A stretch of 64,000 nucleotides of DNA from Dinochytrium kinnereticum (GCA_027604005.1 JADGJT010000038.1:1-64000), one strand, 5' to 3'; numbered from the stretch's first letter, positions 33,610-46,700 are shown. Program-made: numbers and translations. The notes: a model not told the origin generated them from the sequence alone.

Positions 33610-36600
33610 TTAAGCATCGCTTCGGTTCAAATATGCGGATGGGACCAAGCCTTCTCTCATACCATCGTGTACAGTGACCCATCCGGAACCGTCATCTGTT
33701 TGAAGTGAAGGAAAAAAAGTTAGTTATTGAACAAATCATCCGATTTTCTTTTTCCTTTCTTTTTTTTTTTCTTTTTTTTTTGAAGAAGAAGAAGAAGAAG
33801 AAGAAGAAGAAGAAGAAGAAGAAAAAGGTAACCAACCCTCTTCAAGTATAAATAGATCCTGCCCAGCTTTCATGGATATCTCATCTTCTCCTTGCTCTTT
33901 ATAATCAAACAGTGCTCTCTGCAAACCAACAAAAAGAATTTTTCAAAGAAAATAGTTAAAAATCATTCAAGTCAACGCCCAAACGGAAACTCACAGCCTT
34001 CGCACAAATCACCCCATCAGCCCCCTTACTCGTTCCACCGCCGCCACCCCTCTCCATCTCCTCAGCAGTTGGCGCGGAAGGCTCAACAAGCGACAAACGC
34101 TCCACCCCTACAACAACGGACGGCACCACCCCACCCACCTCCCCAATCTCCATCCCCAAGCTACACTCATGAAACACCTCCACATCCGCCAACGTGGCAT
34201 TCGAATCCCTCGGTCCAGCATCTTCATCGACCTTGACGGAGTCCATCATGGCGGATGCCACGCAGAGTGGTGACACTATTGTGGGGGTCGCGTCGATTTC
34301 TTTGGCGATTGGGAGCGAGGGGGTCGTGGTTATGATTGTTGGTAGGGGTGGAGTGGTGAGTGTGATTGTTGGGGGGAGAGTTGGGGCAGGGTTTACTTGA
34401 GGGGGTTGGGGGTGAGGTTCGAGGGGAGTTGGGGGTAGTGGGAGGGGGTGATGGGGAGCAGGTTGTGAGGTGGGTGGAGATTTTATGGCAATGTAGGCGG
34501 TGGGGACTAGACCACAGCGGTCACCGCAGAGAACCTTAAGACGGGAATTTAAAGTTAGTTTTTGGTTGCCTATTTGTCACGTAAACTTTCGTCCCTCACC
34601 TTTGTCCAGCCACTTCCATCATCTGAAGCACGAGGGTTGGAAATAAAAGGTGTCAGCTTCGTTCTTTGTATTCTCTTTGGAGGGCATGGGAAGGGGAGCG
34701 TGCTTTTTTTTTGAATGGTAAACTTGCCTGTCTCTATCACTGACACGGCCTCTCCCTCCGTCACGGCAATCTCATCCTCTGGAGCGTCACTGGGGGGTTC
34801 ATAATCGTACATAACTGTCGCAAGTGATCCAACGGTGGCTTCTCCTACGCATTCGAGATGAACTGTGTGTAAGGAACAAGGCAATCCCCATATTTTTTTT
34901 AGTCTCGAAAAGAGTGAATGAGCAAAAAATAAACTAATGAATCTCATGCTTGAGAAATATGTATAGGTATAAAAAAAGGAAAGGGGGGGTAGCCAAGTAT
35001 CAAGCTGGGCTGCATAGCTTTTTCGGACCCCTCACCTGGCCGTGATATAGTTGGTGTGGCAGACCGATTCGAGGCAAGTGATTTGGGTCGGCCAGATCTA
35101 GATCTACTCATCCTAACCCCCGTACAAGTTGATGGGATCTTCATCTCGCATTTCACGTGAGCGCTGAACCCACTGCACAAACCAAAACGAAAAGAAAAAA
35201 GAGAAAATTGAAGAAAAAGCATTTAACCTTCAACATGAGGGGTAAAGAAAAGAACGGTAGCCAAAGTAAAGAATATCTCATACCATTCTACGCAGATTTA
35301 TGAAATAGGTGGTTATCATAAATCACGATGATTGTTCATGAAGTGAGTGATTAAGTACGGGAAAGAGAGGAACGCAAAAAGTGCAAATTAAAAATATACC
35401 TTTACACCAAAGCCCCGTTTTAGCAACCCCCCATATCGTCTGCCGACATTGATCACATGTAGTTGGGATAGCAAAAGCTGTTGTTTTGAATGAATGAAAT
35501 CGGTCTGTAGGACATTCATCTAGTTTTCGCAAATCGTAATAAAAAAATAAGCGGTTACTGTTAGTAAAAAAACAAACCAAGAAGACGTTTAAAAACGATC
35601 CCCATAATGGAGTTGATGTATGAAAATTTCTAACCTCCGACATTGGCCACGATGCAGTCAATATTGGTTTTGAGTTTTGTCCGTGTGTTCATAAGGAGGG
35701 TCAGCTCTCTATTGACTTCGAGGATATTCTGCGGTTGGACGTGGCAAAGAAATAAATAAATAAAGTGCATTTCAAACTTAAGAAACAAGAGAAGAGAAAA
35801 AAAACAAACAACAACAACAAAAAAAAATTATTATCACCTCCTTAACCTCAAAAGCATCCCCCTGAGCCGGATTCTTAACATAAGCCTCCATCAAAACCCT
35901 CATCCCCTCCACCCCCCTCAACCTAACCGCAACCTCCTGATCCAACTTTCCAACCGCCGCCCTCAACCTCCTCAACCGATTAATCAAAAAAACCTTTGAA
36001 TCCTCATCCCTCAACATCCCCGCCTTCTCCCTCCACATCATGCTCGGCACAAACACAAAGTCCGGCGGCTGACTCGACAAGGGCAACGGAGGCGCTTCCA
36101 TAACGCCATCACTCCCCGATTGCTCTTGACGAAGGGAGAACCAGAATTGGGGGCCGCGTGGGTCTGCGTCGATCTTTGGGTCGATTTGAGTGATGGTGGT
36201 CGTCAGGGAGTTGGTGTGCTTTGTGCAGGTTTCGAGAAAGTGTGTTTCTTCGTCCGAGTAGGAGGTCCAGATGCTTTTTAGCCCTTGAATGGTGGATTCC
36301 GCGAGTTCTTGCATGTCCTGATGAGAAGTTGTGGTTGTTTTTGTTTTTTTTTTGTTGGTTTTTTTGGACGGTGTGAAGTGGGATGTCGGTTGGTTGGGTT
36401 CATAATGTAGTTTGTTTTTTTTTGGATGGTGAAGGGAAAAGGATGTTGTTTTTCAAAATGAGAAAAGAAACTGCGAATAACTTGAGTATGAATACCCACC
36501 TTAAGCAACTGCGGAAGATCATTCATATAGTACTTCTTCTTAATCGCATTCGCCATATCAATCGCAAGAACATAAAGATTCTAAACCACCACCGCATCCA

Positions 36601-37976
36601 GTCCCCCAAAACAACAACAACAAAAAAAAAACGCCCAAAAAATCAGCCATCCACAGCTCAAATAAAAACACAAACAACAAAACGACCCACCTTTGCATTG
36701 TTCAAATCCAAAGTTTCATCCTGCCAAGCTTTCTTAAACCTCTCCTTACTCTTCGCATCTGAAGTCCGATCATGTTTCGCCTTCAACCCTTCAACAGAAT
36801 CACAAGCATCATCATAAATCTTCTTGGCCTTATCCTTCTCTGCATAAAATTTGTCGCGCTCCGTCACAAGTTTCTGAGAGAACAGGATGTGCTGGGATTT
36901 ATTTTTTTTTTTTAGTTTTTTTTTTTCCAACCCTCCCCCCCACCTATCAGTCAAATGGAAGAAGAGACTGGCCAAAGGAAGGGATGAAAACAAATACCTT
37001 TTTCCGTCCTTCCTCGCGTTTCGTGGAAAGAGTTTTGAGACGCTCGGATATGCTTTGGGACAAGGTGTTGGAAAGCGTCAAGTGAGCTCTCGCACGATTT
37101 TCAGTGCTAAGAAGAATGGCCCCCCAAGCTCGTTCAGTGGTTGTCGAAAGCCTGTTCAAAACCAAAACCAAAAGACAAAAAAAAGAAGGTTAAAAGCATA
37201 ACCCCAAAAACCAGAACACGTCAAACTCAACACCCAAAACCAAAACCATCACCAACAATAAAAAAAAGCAAAAAACAAACAAAAAACAAAAAAAAAACCT
37301 CACCCATCCAAAACCTCCACACCCCCAACCCCAACCTCCCCGTCCCCTCCCTCCCCACTCTCCCCCTTCTCCCCCTCCCCCTCCTCCCCCTCCCCTTCCT
37401 TCAACCCTCTCCCCACCCCACCACCTCCACAACTCGTAGCAGTAGGCGGCGGCGGCGCTCCACTCCTCCTCTCCCTTCGATGCGCATGTCGTCTAGCAAG
37501 GCTCTCAAGCTTCCTAGCAAACTCCTTCTCAAGGTCCGCTCGCTCCTTCACAAAGTCTCGAACGTCGGAGAGAAATGTGATGCAATGTTGCTGTTTTTTT
37601 TTCGCAGATAAAAAAGAGAGAGGACGTTTTTGGTTAGATGAAAGAAGGATCTTTCTCTTTGTGTTTTTTTGGGTCTCTCTCTCTGATGTGTTGGCAGGTG
37701 GTGGTGGGATGGCTCTCTCCAAACAAAACAAAAAAACAAAACAAAACAAAAAAACAAAAGACAAACGCAACCCAACCAATCCCTCATACAACGGGAAAGC
37801 ACTGCTCTCATTACCAGATGCGCGTCCATCCACTTCTCAGGCCCCAACCCCGCAGCAGCCGCAGAAGCGTGATGGAGATGATGGTGATGGTGATGGTGAT
37901 GGTGCTGCCCATGAATCATCCTCGCAAGGGTGGGAGCAGCAGCCGCAGTAGAGGAGGAGGCAGGTCCCGGCGACAT
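33610..37976 (-). CDS. BZZ1: BZZ1-like F-BAR / C1 / double SH3 protein
   Basis: Endocytic actin regulator of the Bzz1/syndapin-Toca class that bends membrane and recruits the WASP-Arp2/3 machinery. Fifteen exons: 37976-37815, 37590-37304, 37151-36998, 36873-36691, 36580-36500, 36317-35838, 35728-35635, 35519-35400, 35287-35284, 35172-35036, 34862-34728, 34622-34600, 34534-33995, 33918-33837, 33695-33610; phases close, 855 aa. Residues 45-450 are the F-BAR and extended coiled coil (FLSDVRDFVKERADLEKEFA). C1 domain near 486-535: HSFKTTAFAIPTTCDQC, TGLWCKECGFSAHVKC. SH3-1 begins VMYDYEPP and ends DDGSGWTKV...GLVPTAYI; SH3-2 begins RALFDYKEQGEDE and ends GLVPSAYL. The N-terminus has a His tract. 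One donor is GC (34727-34726) and exon 9 is 4 nt long. Confidence 0.88.
33782..33822. repeat. (GAA)n microsatellite
   Basis: About 13 GAA triplets next to T-rich DNA, inside the last intron of the BZZ1-like gene; on the transcribed strand it reads TTC and extends the polypyrimidine tract. Confidence 0.95.
35284..35287 (-). other. 4-nt microexon of BZZ1
   Basis: Minus-strand AATG flanked by GCGTAG upstream and GTATGAG downstream, i.e. a proper acceptor and donor. The previous exon ends in phase 1 (G) and the next begins with one base (T) after a strong polypyrimidine-TGCAG acceptor; without extra sequence the phases do not join. Inserting these 4 nt gives GAA TGT and completes WCKECGFSAH, exactly the Cys-x2-Cys zinc pair that a C1 domain needs. 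Confidence 0.75.
37871..37904. repeat. GATGGT hexamer repeat (His tract)
   Basis: Tandem GATGGT units that read on the minus strand as CAC/CAT codons and encode the poly-His run near residue 25 of the BZZ1-like protein. Confidence 0.9.
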
Positions 37977-38589
37977 CCAGCAGGTGTCGTTCGTTGTCGT
38001 CAGTCAGGTAAGCAAAGCGGATGGTGGTGTTCTGGCCTTGTCAGCAAACCCAATAGCACAAGTTGTTGTGTTTGTCGCCCCAACAGAAGCTGTGGACAAA
38101 CACAGAGAAAATCTGGCAGATATTTCCAAAAAAAATAGGTCACTGTCCTCAAAAATGAACATGAGATTTGCAAATTTGAGTTTTGCGAAAACTCTCTATG
38201 GAATATTAATCATTATTGTAAACGATATATTTCTTATAATCATGGGGCAACGCGCATCTTCTTCTCTACTATTTCAGTTTTCAGTTTATTCAGAGAAACA
38301 AACAAGAGGGAGGGATGCAGGTTGCCTCAAAACGCAAATGATCCCGAAGATACAGAACTTTAACAAAAAGAGGGAACAAATAATAAAAAAATAAGGGAAA
38401 CGAGCGGCAAATTCAACCGGCTTCAATCAAAAAAAAAAAGAGTGGTGAAGGGGAAAGGGCACTACTTGGCTTTTGTGGAAAAATTGATGTGCTATTCGAT
38501 GTAAGGTCGGCGAAAGGCGAGGGAAAAGGTCGGAGAAAAAGAGGGACGGTGTGGGCGAAGGAAATGAGGGGGAAAGGGTCTAAGAACAC
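37977..38589. other. Intergenic region SAM synthetase 3' / BZZ1 5'
   Basis: 613 bp between the stop of the SAM synthetase gene and the start of BZZ1, both on the minus strand. It contains an A run at 38429-38439 and no supported gene; it should include the BZZ1 promoter and the SAM synthetase 3' UTR. Confidence 0.5.
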
Positions 38590-40249
38590 TTAGAACTTGA
38601 GGGGCTTGGGCTGCTCCCAGGCGAACTGGGACCTGCCAAAGTGACCGTAGGCGGCGGTGTCACGGTAGATGGGCTTGAAGAGGTCGAGCTCCTTGACGAT
38701 GACTCCGGGCCTCATGTCGAAGTTCTTGCTGACAATCTCGAGGATCTCAGCGTTCGACTTGGTACCAGTGCCGTAGGTGTCGACGAAGATCGAGGTGGGC
38801 TGAGCGATACCAATGGCGTACGAGAGCTGGACAAGGCAACGCTTGGCAAGGCCGGCGGCGACAATGGACTTGGCAACCCATCGACCAGCGTAGGCAGCGG
38901 AACGGTCAACCTTGGACCAGTCCTTTCCAGAGAAAGCACCACCACCGTGGGCTCCCCAACCACCGTAGGTGTCGACAATGATCTTACGACCAGTAACACC
39001 GGCATCACCCTGGGGTCCACCAATGATGAACCTGCCAGAGGGCTGGAGATGGTAGATAGTCTTGTCGTCAAGGTACTTGGCAGGGACAACGGCCTTGATA
39101 ACCTTCTCGTGGAGCTCCTTCTTGATGGTCTCGTTGTCAACATCCTCAGAGTGCTGGGTGGAGATGACAATGGTGTGGACACGCTTGGGGGTGGTGACGC
39201 CGTTGACGAGCTCGTACTCGACAGTGACCTGGGTCTTGGAGTCAGGGCGGAGCCAGGGGTGGGTGGTGCGGCGGAGCTCAGACATCTTGGAGTTGAGCTG
39301 GTGGGCAAGCATGATGGTGAGGGGCATCAGCTCGGGGGTCTCGTCGGTGGCGTATCCGAACATGATACCCTGTTATCGCGTACATGTTGGAGGTTAGCGT
39401 CAGCAAATGAGGACCATTTCAGGGTGCCAAACGGGTTGTGCAACGCCAGGAAAAAAAAGCCCCGAAATCAATTTCCGAACACGGCGTGAGAAAAAAAGAC
39501 AATATGCAGCTTCTCGAACACCAGCTCCCTCCAGAGCGCACGCGTAGCCGTGTGCTTGAAGGGGATCACTGTGTCATCCTTCAACTCCTCAGCATATTCG
39601 TCCTCACCGTGATCTTCCATCGTTCAAGGGCCCAAGGAAACAAAAAAAAAAAGAACGCTCTCAAAGAAAGATGAAAGGAAAGCAAACAAACGTAAACAAA
39701 CCTGGTCACCGGCACCAATCTTCTCAATGTCGAAACCCTCCTGAACGAGACCGCCAGCGATATCAGGGGACTGCTGCTCAATGGCAACAAGGACGTTGCA
39801 GGTCTTGTAGTCGAAGCCCTTGGAAGAGTCGTCGTACCCAATCTTCTTGATGGTCTCACGGATGATCTTCTGGTAGTCAAGGGTGGCCTTGGTGGTGATC
39901 TCACCGAGAACCATGATCATACCAGTCTTGGTGGCGGTCTCGCAGGCAACACGGGAGAGGGGGTCCTCCTTGAGGCAGGCATCGAGGATGGCGTCAGAGA
40001 CCTGGTCGCAGATCTTGTCTGTGAAGGAGCACATGATTTAGCCTTTCTTCAGTGTGGGGTGGGTGGGCGTGGACAGGTAAAAGAACAGCAATGCATGCAT
40101 GCCTGCCTGCATGCATGATCGCACACAGACAGCCAGAGGGAAGGGGGAGGGAGGGAGGGAGGGAGGCAGGGACGGCAATGCTAACCAGGGTGTCCCTCGC
40201 CGACAGACTCGGAGGTGAAGAGGAAGGTCTCAGGAACGGTCTGGGTCAT
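38590..40249 (-). CDS. SAM2: S-adenosylmethionine synthetase
   Basis: Makes S-adenosylmethionine from ATP and methionine. Three exons: 40249-40186, 40018-39702, 39369-38590; phases close, 386 aa, the family's usual size. Motifs: SESVGEGHP across the first splice into [28 protein letters not shown] across the second (ATP/methionine signature), [18 protein letters not shown] (second signature) and the end [11 protein letters not shown]. Third codon positions are almost all C or G with a narrow codon choice, unlike its neighbours, which points to very high expression. That same bias opens a long antisense frame over the gene (see rejected list). Intron 1 contains a GGGA repeat. Confidence 0.97.
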
Positions 40250-40704
40250 GGCTGTAGTGGTTGAGGGGAGGGTGAAAAGTGCAGGCAGGTGTGGGGAGGG
40301 TGAGGGCGTCCTTTTATATTTTCCGTTTTCCTTGCGGTGACAATTTCTTTTCTTTTCCTTGGAGTGTTGGGGTCAGTGTAGGCAGGAAGGCAGCTGGCGC
40401 AGATCGCATTCACCCCAAAAGCTGTGTCGGCTGTCCGGGGGTGCTGGACACTACTAATTCATTCAATAACAATTCATTAATTAATATAATTCAATAATAA
40501 TAATAATAATAATAGAGTGCTTTTGGGTTTGGGGGAGAGAGAGAGCCTTGCGCCACTCTCATCCAATCATTATTAATACTGCATTATTATTTATTACCAT
40601 ATTTAGAGATATGGTGCAATTAATGATGTTGATGATTTTAAATGATTATTTTAATTATTTATTATTATAATAAATCAACACACACACCCAAATGCATATG
40701 AGAT
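40250..40704. other. Intergenic region, SAM synthetase promoter
   Basis: 455 bp between the SAM synthetase ATG and the stop of the isocitrate dehydrogenase gene (both minus). The part close to the ATG is GC- and CT-rich; 40450-40680 is AT-rich with a TAA repeat at about 40490-40514 and TTATTA words. Presumed promoter plus upstream 3' UTR. Confidence 0.5.
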
Positions 40705-43035
40705 CTACTTCATCCGCTCCTGCGAGAGGCGTCGCGCAACCGCGTCAATAAACTGCTCAGATGTCACATAGTGCTCGCGCTTGAGGCTGGTGCAAAAGAA
40801 GGAGAAAAACAGGTGAGGTGGCAGCATCAGTAATGAGCAATCATCGTCCATCAGCATTCAAAACAAGTGCAACAAGCCCCCCCACAACATACTCAAAGAA
40901 GAAGAAAGAAAAAAGAAAGAAAGAAAAGAAAAATAGAAGAAAAATAGAAGAAAAAAAAAGAAAAAAAAGCAACACCACTCACTCCTTATCATGAATAGCA
41001 TACGCCAAATCCTTCGTCATGACATTCTCCTTCTCCACAACATCAACACAAGCCCTCTCAAGCTGCTCCGTGTACTTTTTCAGATCCCCCAACCCATCCA
41101 ACTTGGCCCTGTGCGCAAGTCCACGAGTCCACGCAAATATCGACGCGATCGAGTTCGTGCTGGTCTCCTTTCCTTTCTGGTGTTCACGGTAGTGGCGGGT
41201 GACCGTGCCGTGCGCGGCCTCGGCCTCAAGGGTCTTGCCGTCGGGGGTCATCAGCACGGAGGTCATGAGGCCGAGGGAGCCAAAACCTTGGGCGAGGACA
41301 TCGGATTGAACGTCACTAACGGTAAGGTGTTAATGTATCGTGCTTCAAGAATGGCATAAAGGCTGGGGTGGAGGAGAGCGACGTGACTCAAGTTGTACGC
41401 CTCCTCTCCGCCTCCGTGGCTCCAGTCCAAAAAGTCACATGGAAAAAAACGCTTACCCGTCATAGTTCTTTGTCGCCCAAACGAACCCACCATGCGACTT
41501 GAGGGCCTGAGCAACCATATCATCGATCAATCGGTGCTCGTATGTAATCTTCTTTGCGGCAAACTTGGCAGCGTATTCCCTTCATTACGACAACAGGAAG
41601 GGGAAAAAAAGGAGAAAAAAAAGAGGTTGAATCCAACCGTCAGCAACAAAATCCAATTACATATCCCGTAAAAAATAAAAAAGTGGAAAACTCACTCGTT
41701 ATAAAGCTTCCTAAAGATCTTCTTAAAGTGCCCATCATACTTCTTCAGGATCGTGTTCTTGGTAGAAAAGTACAAATCCTGCTCCTTCAACAACGCCATC
41801 TCAAAGCAAGACCTGGCAAATCCCTCAATCGATGCATCCGTATTGTACATGCCCATACCAACACCTCCACCCTCAAAATCGTAAACATGGTAACGAACTG
41901 AAGGGCCACCAGAGGAGGGAGTGAACACCATATCAAAAGATCCAGCCTCGGTGACAACAAAATCAGTGGCCTTGTACTGTTTTCATAAGGAGCAACGCGT
42001 AAAATACAAGGTTAAGTCAGTAAGCCATTATAACTTCTCCTATCCCTTCACTTGGGAAACACAATCATGGACAACCCATCTCACCACCGCATCTCACCTG
42101 ATCTCCGAACGCATGCCTTCCGATAATGATCGGCTTGGTCCATCCACCAACGATACGCGGAACGTTAGACAGCAAAATGGGTTCACGGAACACGGTCCCT
42201 CCCAAGATGTTTCGAATAGTTCCATTAGGAGACTTCCACATGGACTTGAGGTTAAACTCCTTGACACGGTTCTCATCCGGTGTAATAGTGGCGCACTTGA
42301 TTCCAACGTTATACTTCAAGATGGCTTCAGCAGCGTCCACAGTAACCTTGTCATCGGTCTAAAATCACCAGATGGTTAGGAGTGTATTTTTCTTCGTCAG
42401 CAGCAGTGGCATCCTGTGGTAAAGACAGGAATACTTTACCTGATCACGGTGAGGAAGCCCTAGATCGTAGTACTTGATGTTCAAGTCCACGTAAGGAAAG
42501 ACGAGCTTCTCCTTGATCCAGGACCAGATGATACGAGTCATCTCATCACCATCAAGCTCGACAACAGGGTTCTCGACCCTAATCCTCGGAACCTGTTCAA
42601 CAAAAAAACGCAGCCATTAGGCTATACTCTTTTTGTAAAGCGTCGAATGCGGGTTGCAGGTGAAGGGTTGGGGAAAATGGACGGCCCCCACCCCCCCCCC
42701 AGGGTGCACGGGGTGATATTTCTATATTCTTTTTCACGGAACTGAAAGGCATCGCCACTTTGTGACTTGATGCAGTCTAGCTGATAAGACGATGGGAAGG
42801 GGGAAGGGGGGGAAAGGCGATCATCGACCCGCCGACCCCGAATATGCTCAAGCGCGAACATTGCAACCGCCCAGAGGAGGAGGCGTGCCGGCATGCACGC
42901 ACGGCGGAATGGCGTGTGGTGGGGGGATGCATGCAGCGATGAGGGGTTGAGGGGGATGAAGGCTCGTACCTGTGACGAGTAGAGACGAGCGCGGGCAGCA
43001 GCGTTGGAAGCGTTGAGGCTTCGTGCGAACAGCAT
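40705..43035 (-). CDS. IDP1: NADP-dependent isocitrate dehydrogenase, mitochondrial
   Basis: Oxidative decarboxylation of isocitrate to 2-oxoglutarate with NADPH production. Seven exons: 43035-42970, 42592-42440, 42358-42098, 41976-41696, 41579-41457, 41315-40983, 40786-40705; phases close, 432 aa. Exon 1 alone codes for [20 protein letters not shown], an Arg/Ser/Ala-rich amphipathic presequence without acidic residues, so matrix import is likely. Core motifs: [88 protein letters not shown] and [15 protein letters not shown]. These are the eukaryotic homodimeric NADP-IDH set, not the NAD-IDH type. It is divergent from the BBOF1-like gene. Confidence 0.96.
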
Positions 43036-43745
43036 GGTTGGTTGTTGTTGTTTGTGATGTGCGGTGGGTGGGTTCAGATGATCAAAAAGGATTTGAAATC
43101 CCAAAAATCAGTTTTTTGCAACGGAGCGGAACAAGCGAACCAACCAACCATCCAACCCATCAATCTTCAATCATCATCACATGCCCCCACTGCGTTTTCC
43201 TTTGGATATCTGAAGGAAAAAAATATGCATTTTAGTAATAATAAACACTTTGAATATTCCACACACACACAGATGGATATCTGCTGCTGAGCAGACAGAG
43301 TGTGCAGATGTCCTCAAACAACGCACGCTTGCAGTCAGTGCCAATGAATGCAGATGCATGCTCACGAGCATTCCTCACTGAAGACGCCACGGCGTTGTTG
43401 AGTGGTGTTCATGCCCTCCCTGTGCGTGAGAGGGTGAGAGGGTGAGTGAGTGAGAGGAGAGGATAAGAGAGTTTGAGAGGACGGGCAGAGTGTGACATCT
43501 GAATGTCGGTGTAATGGAACCATGACAGAGTACAGCGACACGCAGCTTGTCAAGCAAAAGAATTTCAACAATTCCCCCTCCACCAACCAACCACCCCAAC
43601 ATCCATCCATCCATCCATCCATCACCTCTCCTCACCACTCCAACCCTGCATTCACCTCACCTCACCAACCCTCCACCAGCAAGCAGACCAGCAGCAAAGA
43701 ATTCAAAAAAAAAAAAGAAAGAAAAGCTACTACAGAGACGTGGAA
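43036..43745. other. Divergent intergenic region IDP1 / BBOF1-like
   Basis: 710 bp holding both promoters. It has an ACACACAC tract at about 43260, GTGAG/GAGAG repeats near 43425-43470 and a CATC tetranucleotide repeat at 43601-43623, then a CT-rich stretch that ends in an A run at 43707-43718. No gene is supported. Confidence 0.5.
43601..43623. repeat. (CATC)n microsatellite
   Basis: Five to six CATC/ATCC units in the promoter region upstream of the BBOF1-like gene. Confidence 0.9.
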
Positions 43746-46700
43746 ATGGACGACCCCTCAACCGCCGCCGCAGGGGCAAAGAAGAAGAAAAAGGTCGTCC
43801 TCGCAACAGGCACGCCCATCACAGACGCCAACAGCGATATGGAATCTCCTGAAGGTCCAGGATCCGAAGCCGGTGCATCGCCTGGGAAGAAAAAAGGAAA
43901 GAAAGCTGGAGGGTCAAAGTCAGATGGCGAGGAATCCTCTTCCGGTGGGAAGAAGAAGGGGAAGAAGGGGAAGAAGGGGAAGAGGGAAAAGGGGGGAGAT
44001 AAGAAAAATTTGGTTATGAACTCGAGAGGGGAGATGGTCACGCCTGCGCAGTTTGCATTGGAGCAGACGTATGTGTTGTTGCTTTTGTTGTTGTCGCTTT
44101 ATGAAATCAGCGGTCTGGAACCCAAGTCATGAAAGTCTTTTCCTTTCTTAACACTCCCGCTTTTTTCCTCCTTCTTCTAAACGTGTAATATCTCAGCCTG
44201 GATGCCACAAATCAATCTCTTGCCTCGTACCGCAATCGCATGGAAAACCTCATTAAAACCAATGAAGATCTTCAAGAGACGTGTCAACAACAAGAAAAGG
44301 ATGCCGTAAATATCACACAACCTCCCCCACAACCTCTCAACTCATTATCTCCTTCATTGCCGACATTCTCTAACTAAATGCTTTCATGTCTCATCTAGCT
44401 CGACGTTATCGCGGCCCTCCATGCTGAAACCGAGCACAAGGAAGGAGAGCTGAAGAAGTTGAGAGAGCTCATGGAGGCTGCTTTAATGAGAGCGAAACAG
44501 GATCAGGAGTCGATGATGGGGGACTCTGAGAGAAAGTTGTCAGGTTGGGAATACATAAGCATCTTTCAACCGATCATATTTATCGCGCATATTGGCCCGT
44601 AAAATCAGATATGAACAACGTCCTCGCCGAAAAAGAAGCAGCGTTCCGTGTCATGCAAGCTGAGTTTGCCGTTATAAAAGATTTCAGGGTAAACTTTTTC
44701 ATTCCCCATCTCTTACCATTACCCAACCACTCTTACTGTCCTGCCTAAAAACTCTTATGCGTTTTCTTTTTACAGAAAAAACGCCACGAGCTCCTCCGCG
44801 AACTAGAATACCAGAAACAAGAGCTCGCAGACACAGAACGACAGCACAAGGAGGTTGTGGCGAGGATGGAGAGAAAGTTTTTTGAGGAAAAGATTCGGTT
44901 ACAGAAGGAGGCCAATCGAAAGATATCTGAATTAGCCACCAAAGCCCATAAGGTTTGATGGTTGCTTCTTTTTTTTTTGAATCACACGCCTTCAATCCAC
45001 CTTCTGGTTCTAGCTTCATCTGGCTGGGTGTGTTATGAAATCTACCCAACCCCTCCCCCTTTTCTCATCGCGTCAAAAAACAACAACAAAAAAACCCCAC
45101 CTCAACAACCATATCCCATCTAAAACAGGAAGCCGTGGCAAACCTCAAAGAAACAACCAAAGAAGTCTACAAAGAAAACATTCGAATGGCCGAATCCCTT
45201 CGATACCACGTTCAAGAAGGCGAGGAGCTCTCAAAACAGAACGCGATGCTGCTGAGAGCCAACCGTCAACTGATTGAGGAGAAGGATTTGCATAATGTCA
45301 TTGTGAAGGAGAAGATTTTGCAGTCAAAACAGCAGGGACAGGAGGTGGGTCACTCTGTGAAATTCGACTTTGCTTCTTCCGTTGTAGCGGGATGGGGAGG
45401 GGGTTGCTTCTTTCACCCACTCTTTTTTCTCGGCCCTTCATTTCCTATATTAACCACCGCAACCCGCAATCCAAATTCAGATCAAAGACCTAAACCTGAA
45501 AATTCAAAGCATGGAACACGCTCTCTCCCACGTCGTCAGAGAGTTTGAGCACGAGCGAGACATTATCGGGAAAATGGCTAGGAGAGAGTTGGATGAGGTT
45601 AGGAGATATGCTGATAAATTGAGGGAGAGTTTGAAGCGAAAGAGTCGGGAGATGAAGCATATTAAGGTTTGTGAGATCTTTTATAGCCAATTATATTTTG
45701 GTTATTGTTTTTTTTTTGGGGGGGGGGGGGGTGGGGTGGGTTGAGGTCGTTCTTTTCGGTGCAAACTTCCTATATTCTGTATTTTCTTTCAACGTCTTGG
45801 AGCACAAATTTTGTTGACATTGAACCTTTTAACTCTTGATATTCTCCTTTGTTCATGCTCTTTTCACAACCAGCGTCTTGCCCAACACGTCTTGGACCAA
45901 CGAACAGACCTCGAAGCCTTCTTCATGGATTCGTTAGACCATATCCGTGCCGAAATTCAAAGCAATCGAGAGGCCGCCCGAAAAGCTGCACAAGCCGATT
46001 ATAATCGAAAAATACGAGCGGTGAGTTCTTCTTCTTGTCCCACCCCCACCCACAAGGAGATAAAACAGCCATAGCACAAAAAAAAAAGAACCCCGTCCAA
46101 CAACACTAAAATATCCACTTAATACTAACTCTACCCCCCCCCCCTTCCCCTACTCCCCTCACTCAAAATAAACATCTCCCCTCCACCACAGGTAATATCA
46201 AACAAACAAGGCATCCCATTCCCAGCAGTCCAATCCTTCCGTCCTCAACCCCAAAACAACATCGGCCCAGCCGCAGCCGCCGAATCAATCCTAAACCCAC
46301 CCCCCCCAGCCGCCCCCTCCACCCCGCCCCCCCAACAACCCCACCAAGAAGGTCCCTCCACACACGCCCCCCAATCTCACCCCCCCCCCAACCGCGTCGA
46401 CATAAGCGACCTAACCTGGGAAGACAAGGAACGCGTCCTCCGGCTCCTCTTTGCCAAGATGAACGGGGTGACGGTTGGTGGGAAGGTGCGGAAACCTTGG
46501 GGTGTGGAGGAGGGGAGAGGTGGGGAGAGAGGGGAGGGAGAGGGGAGGGTTGGGTTCAGCGCTGTGGTGCCGGAGGGGAGGGAGGTGGACATTGAAGGTG
46601 ATTTGGATCTTTCGACGGCTACCACACGGAGTCCGGCGGCACTGTCGCCTGATCATGAGGATGATTACGAAGAAGAGGGTGACGATGGTGGGGAGCAAAG

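Noticed and set aside
38641..39489. 282-codon open frame on the plus strand
   Set aside because: It lies exactly antisense to SAM synthetase exon 3; the strong C/G-ending codon bias removes antisense stops. Its peptide is Val/Gly/Asp-rich with no family signal.
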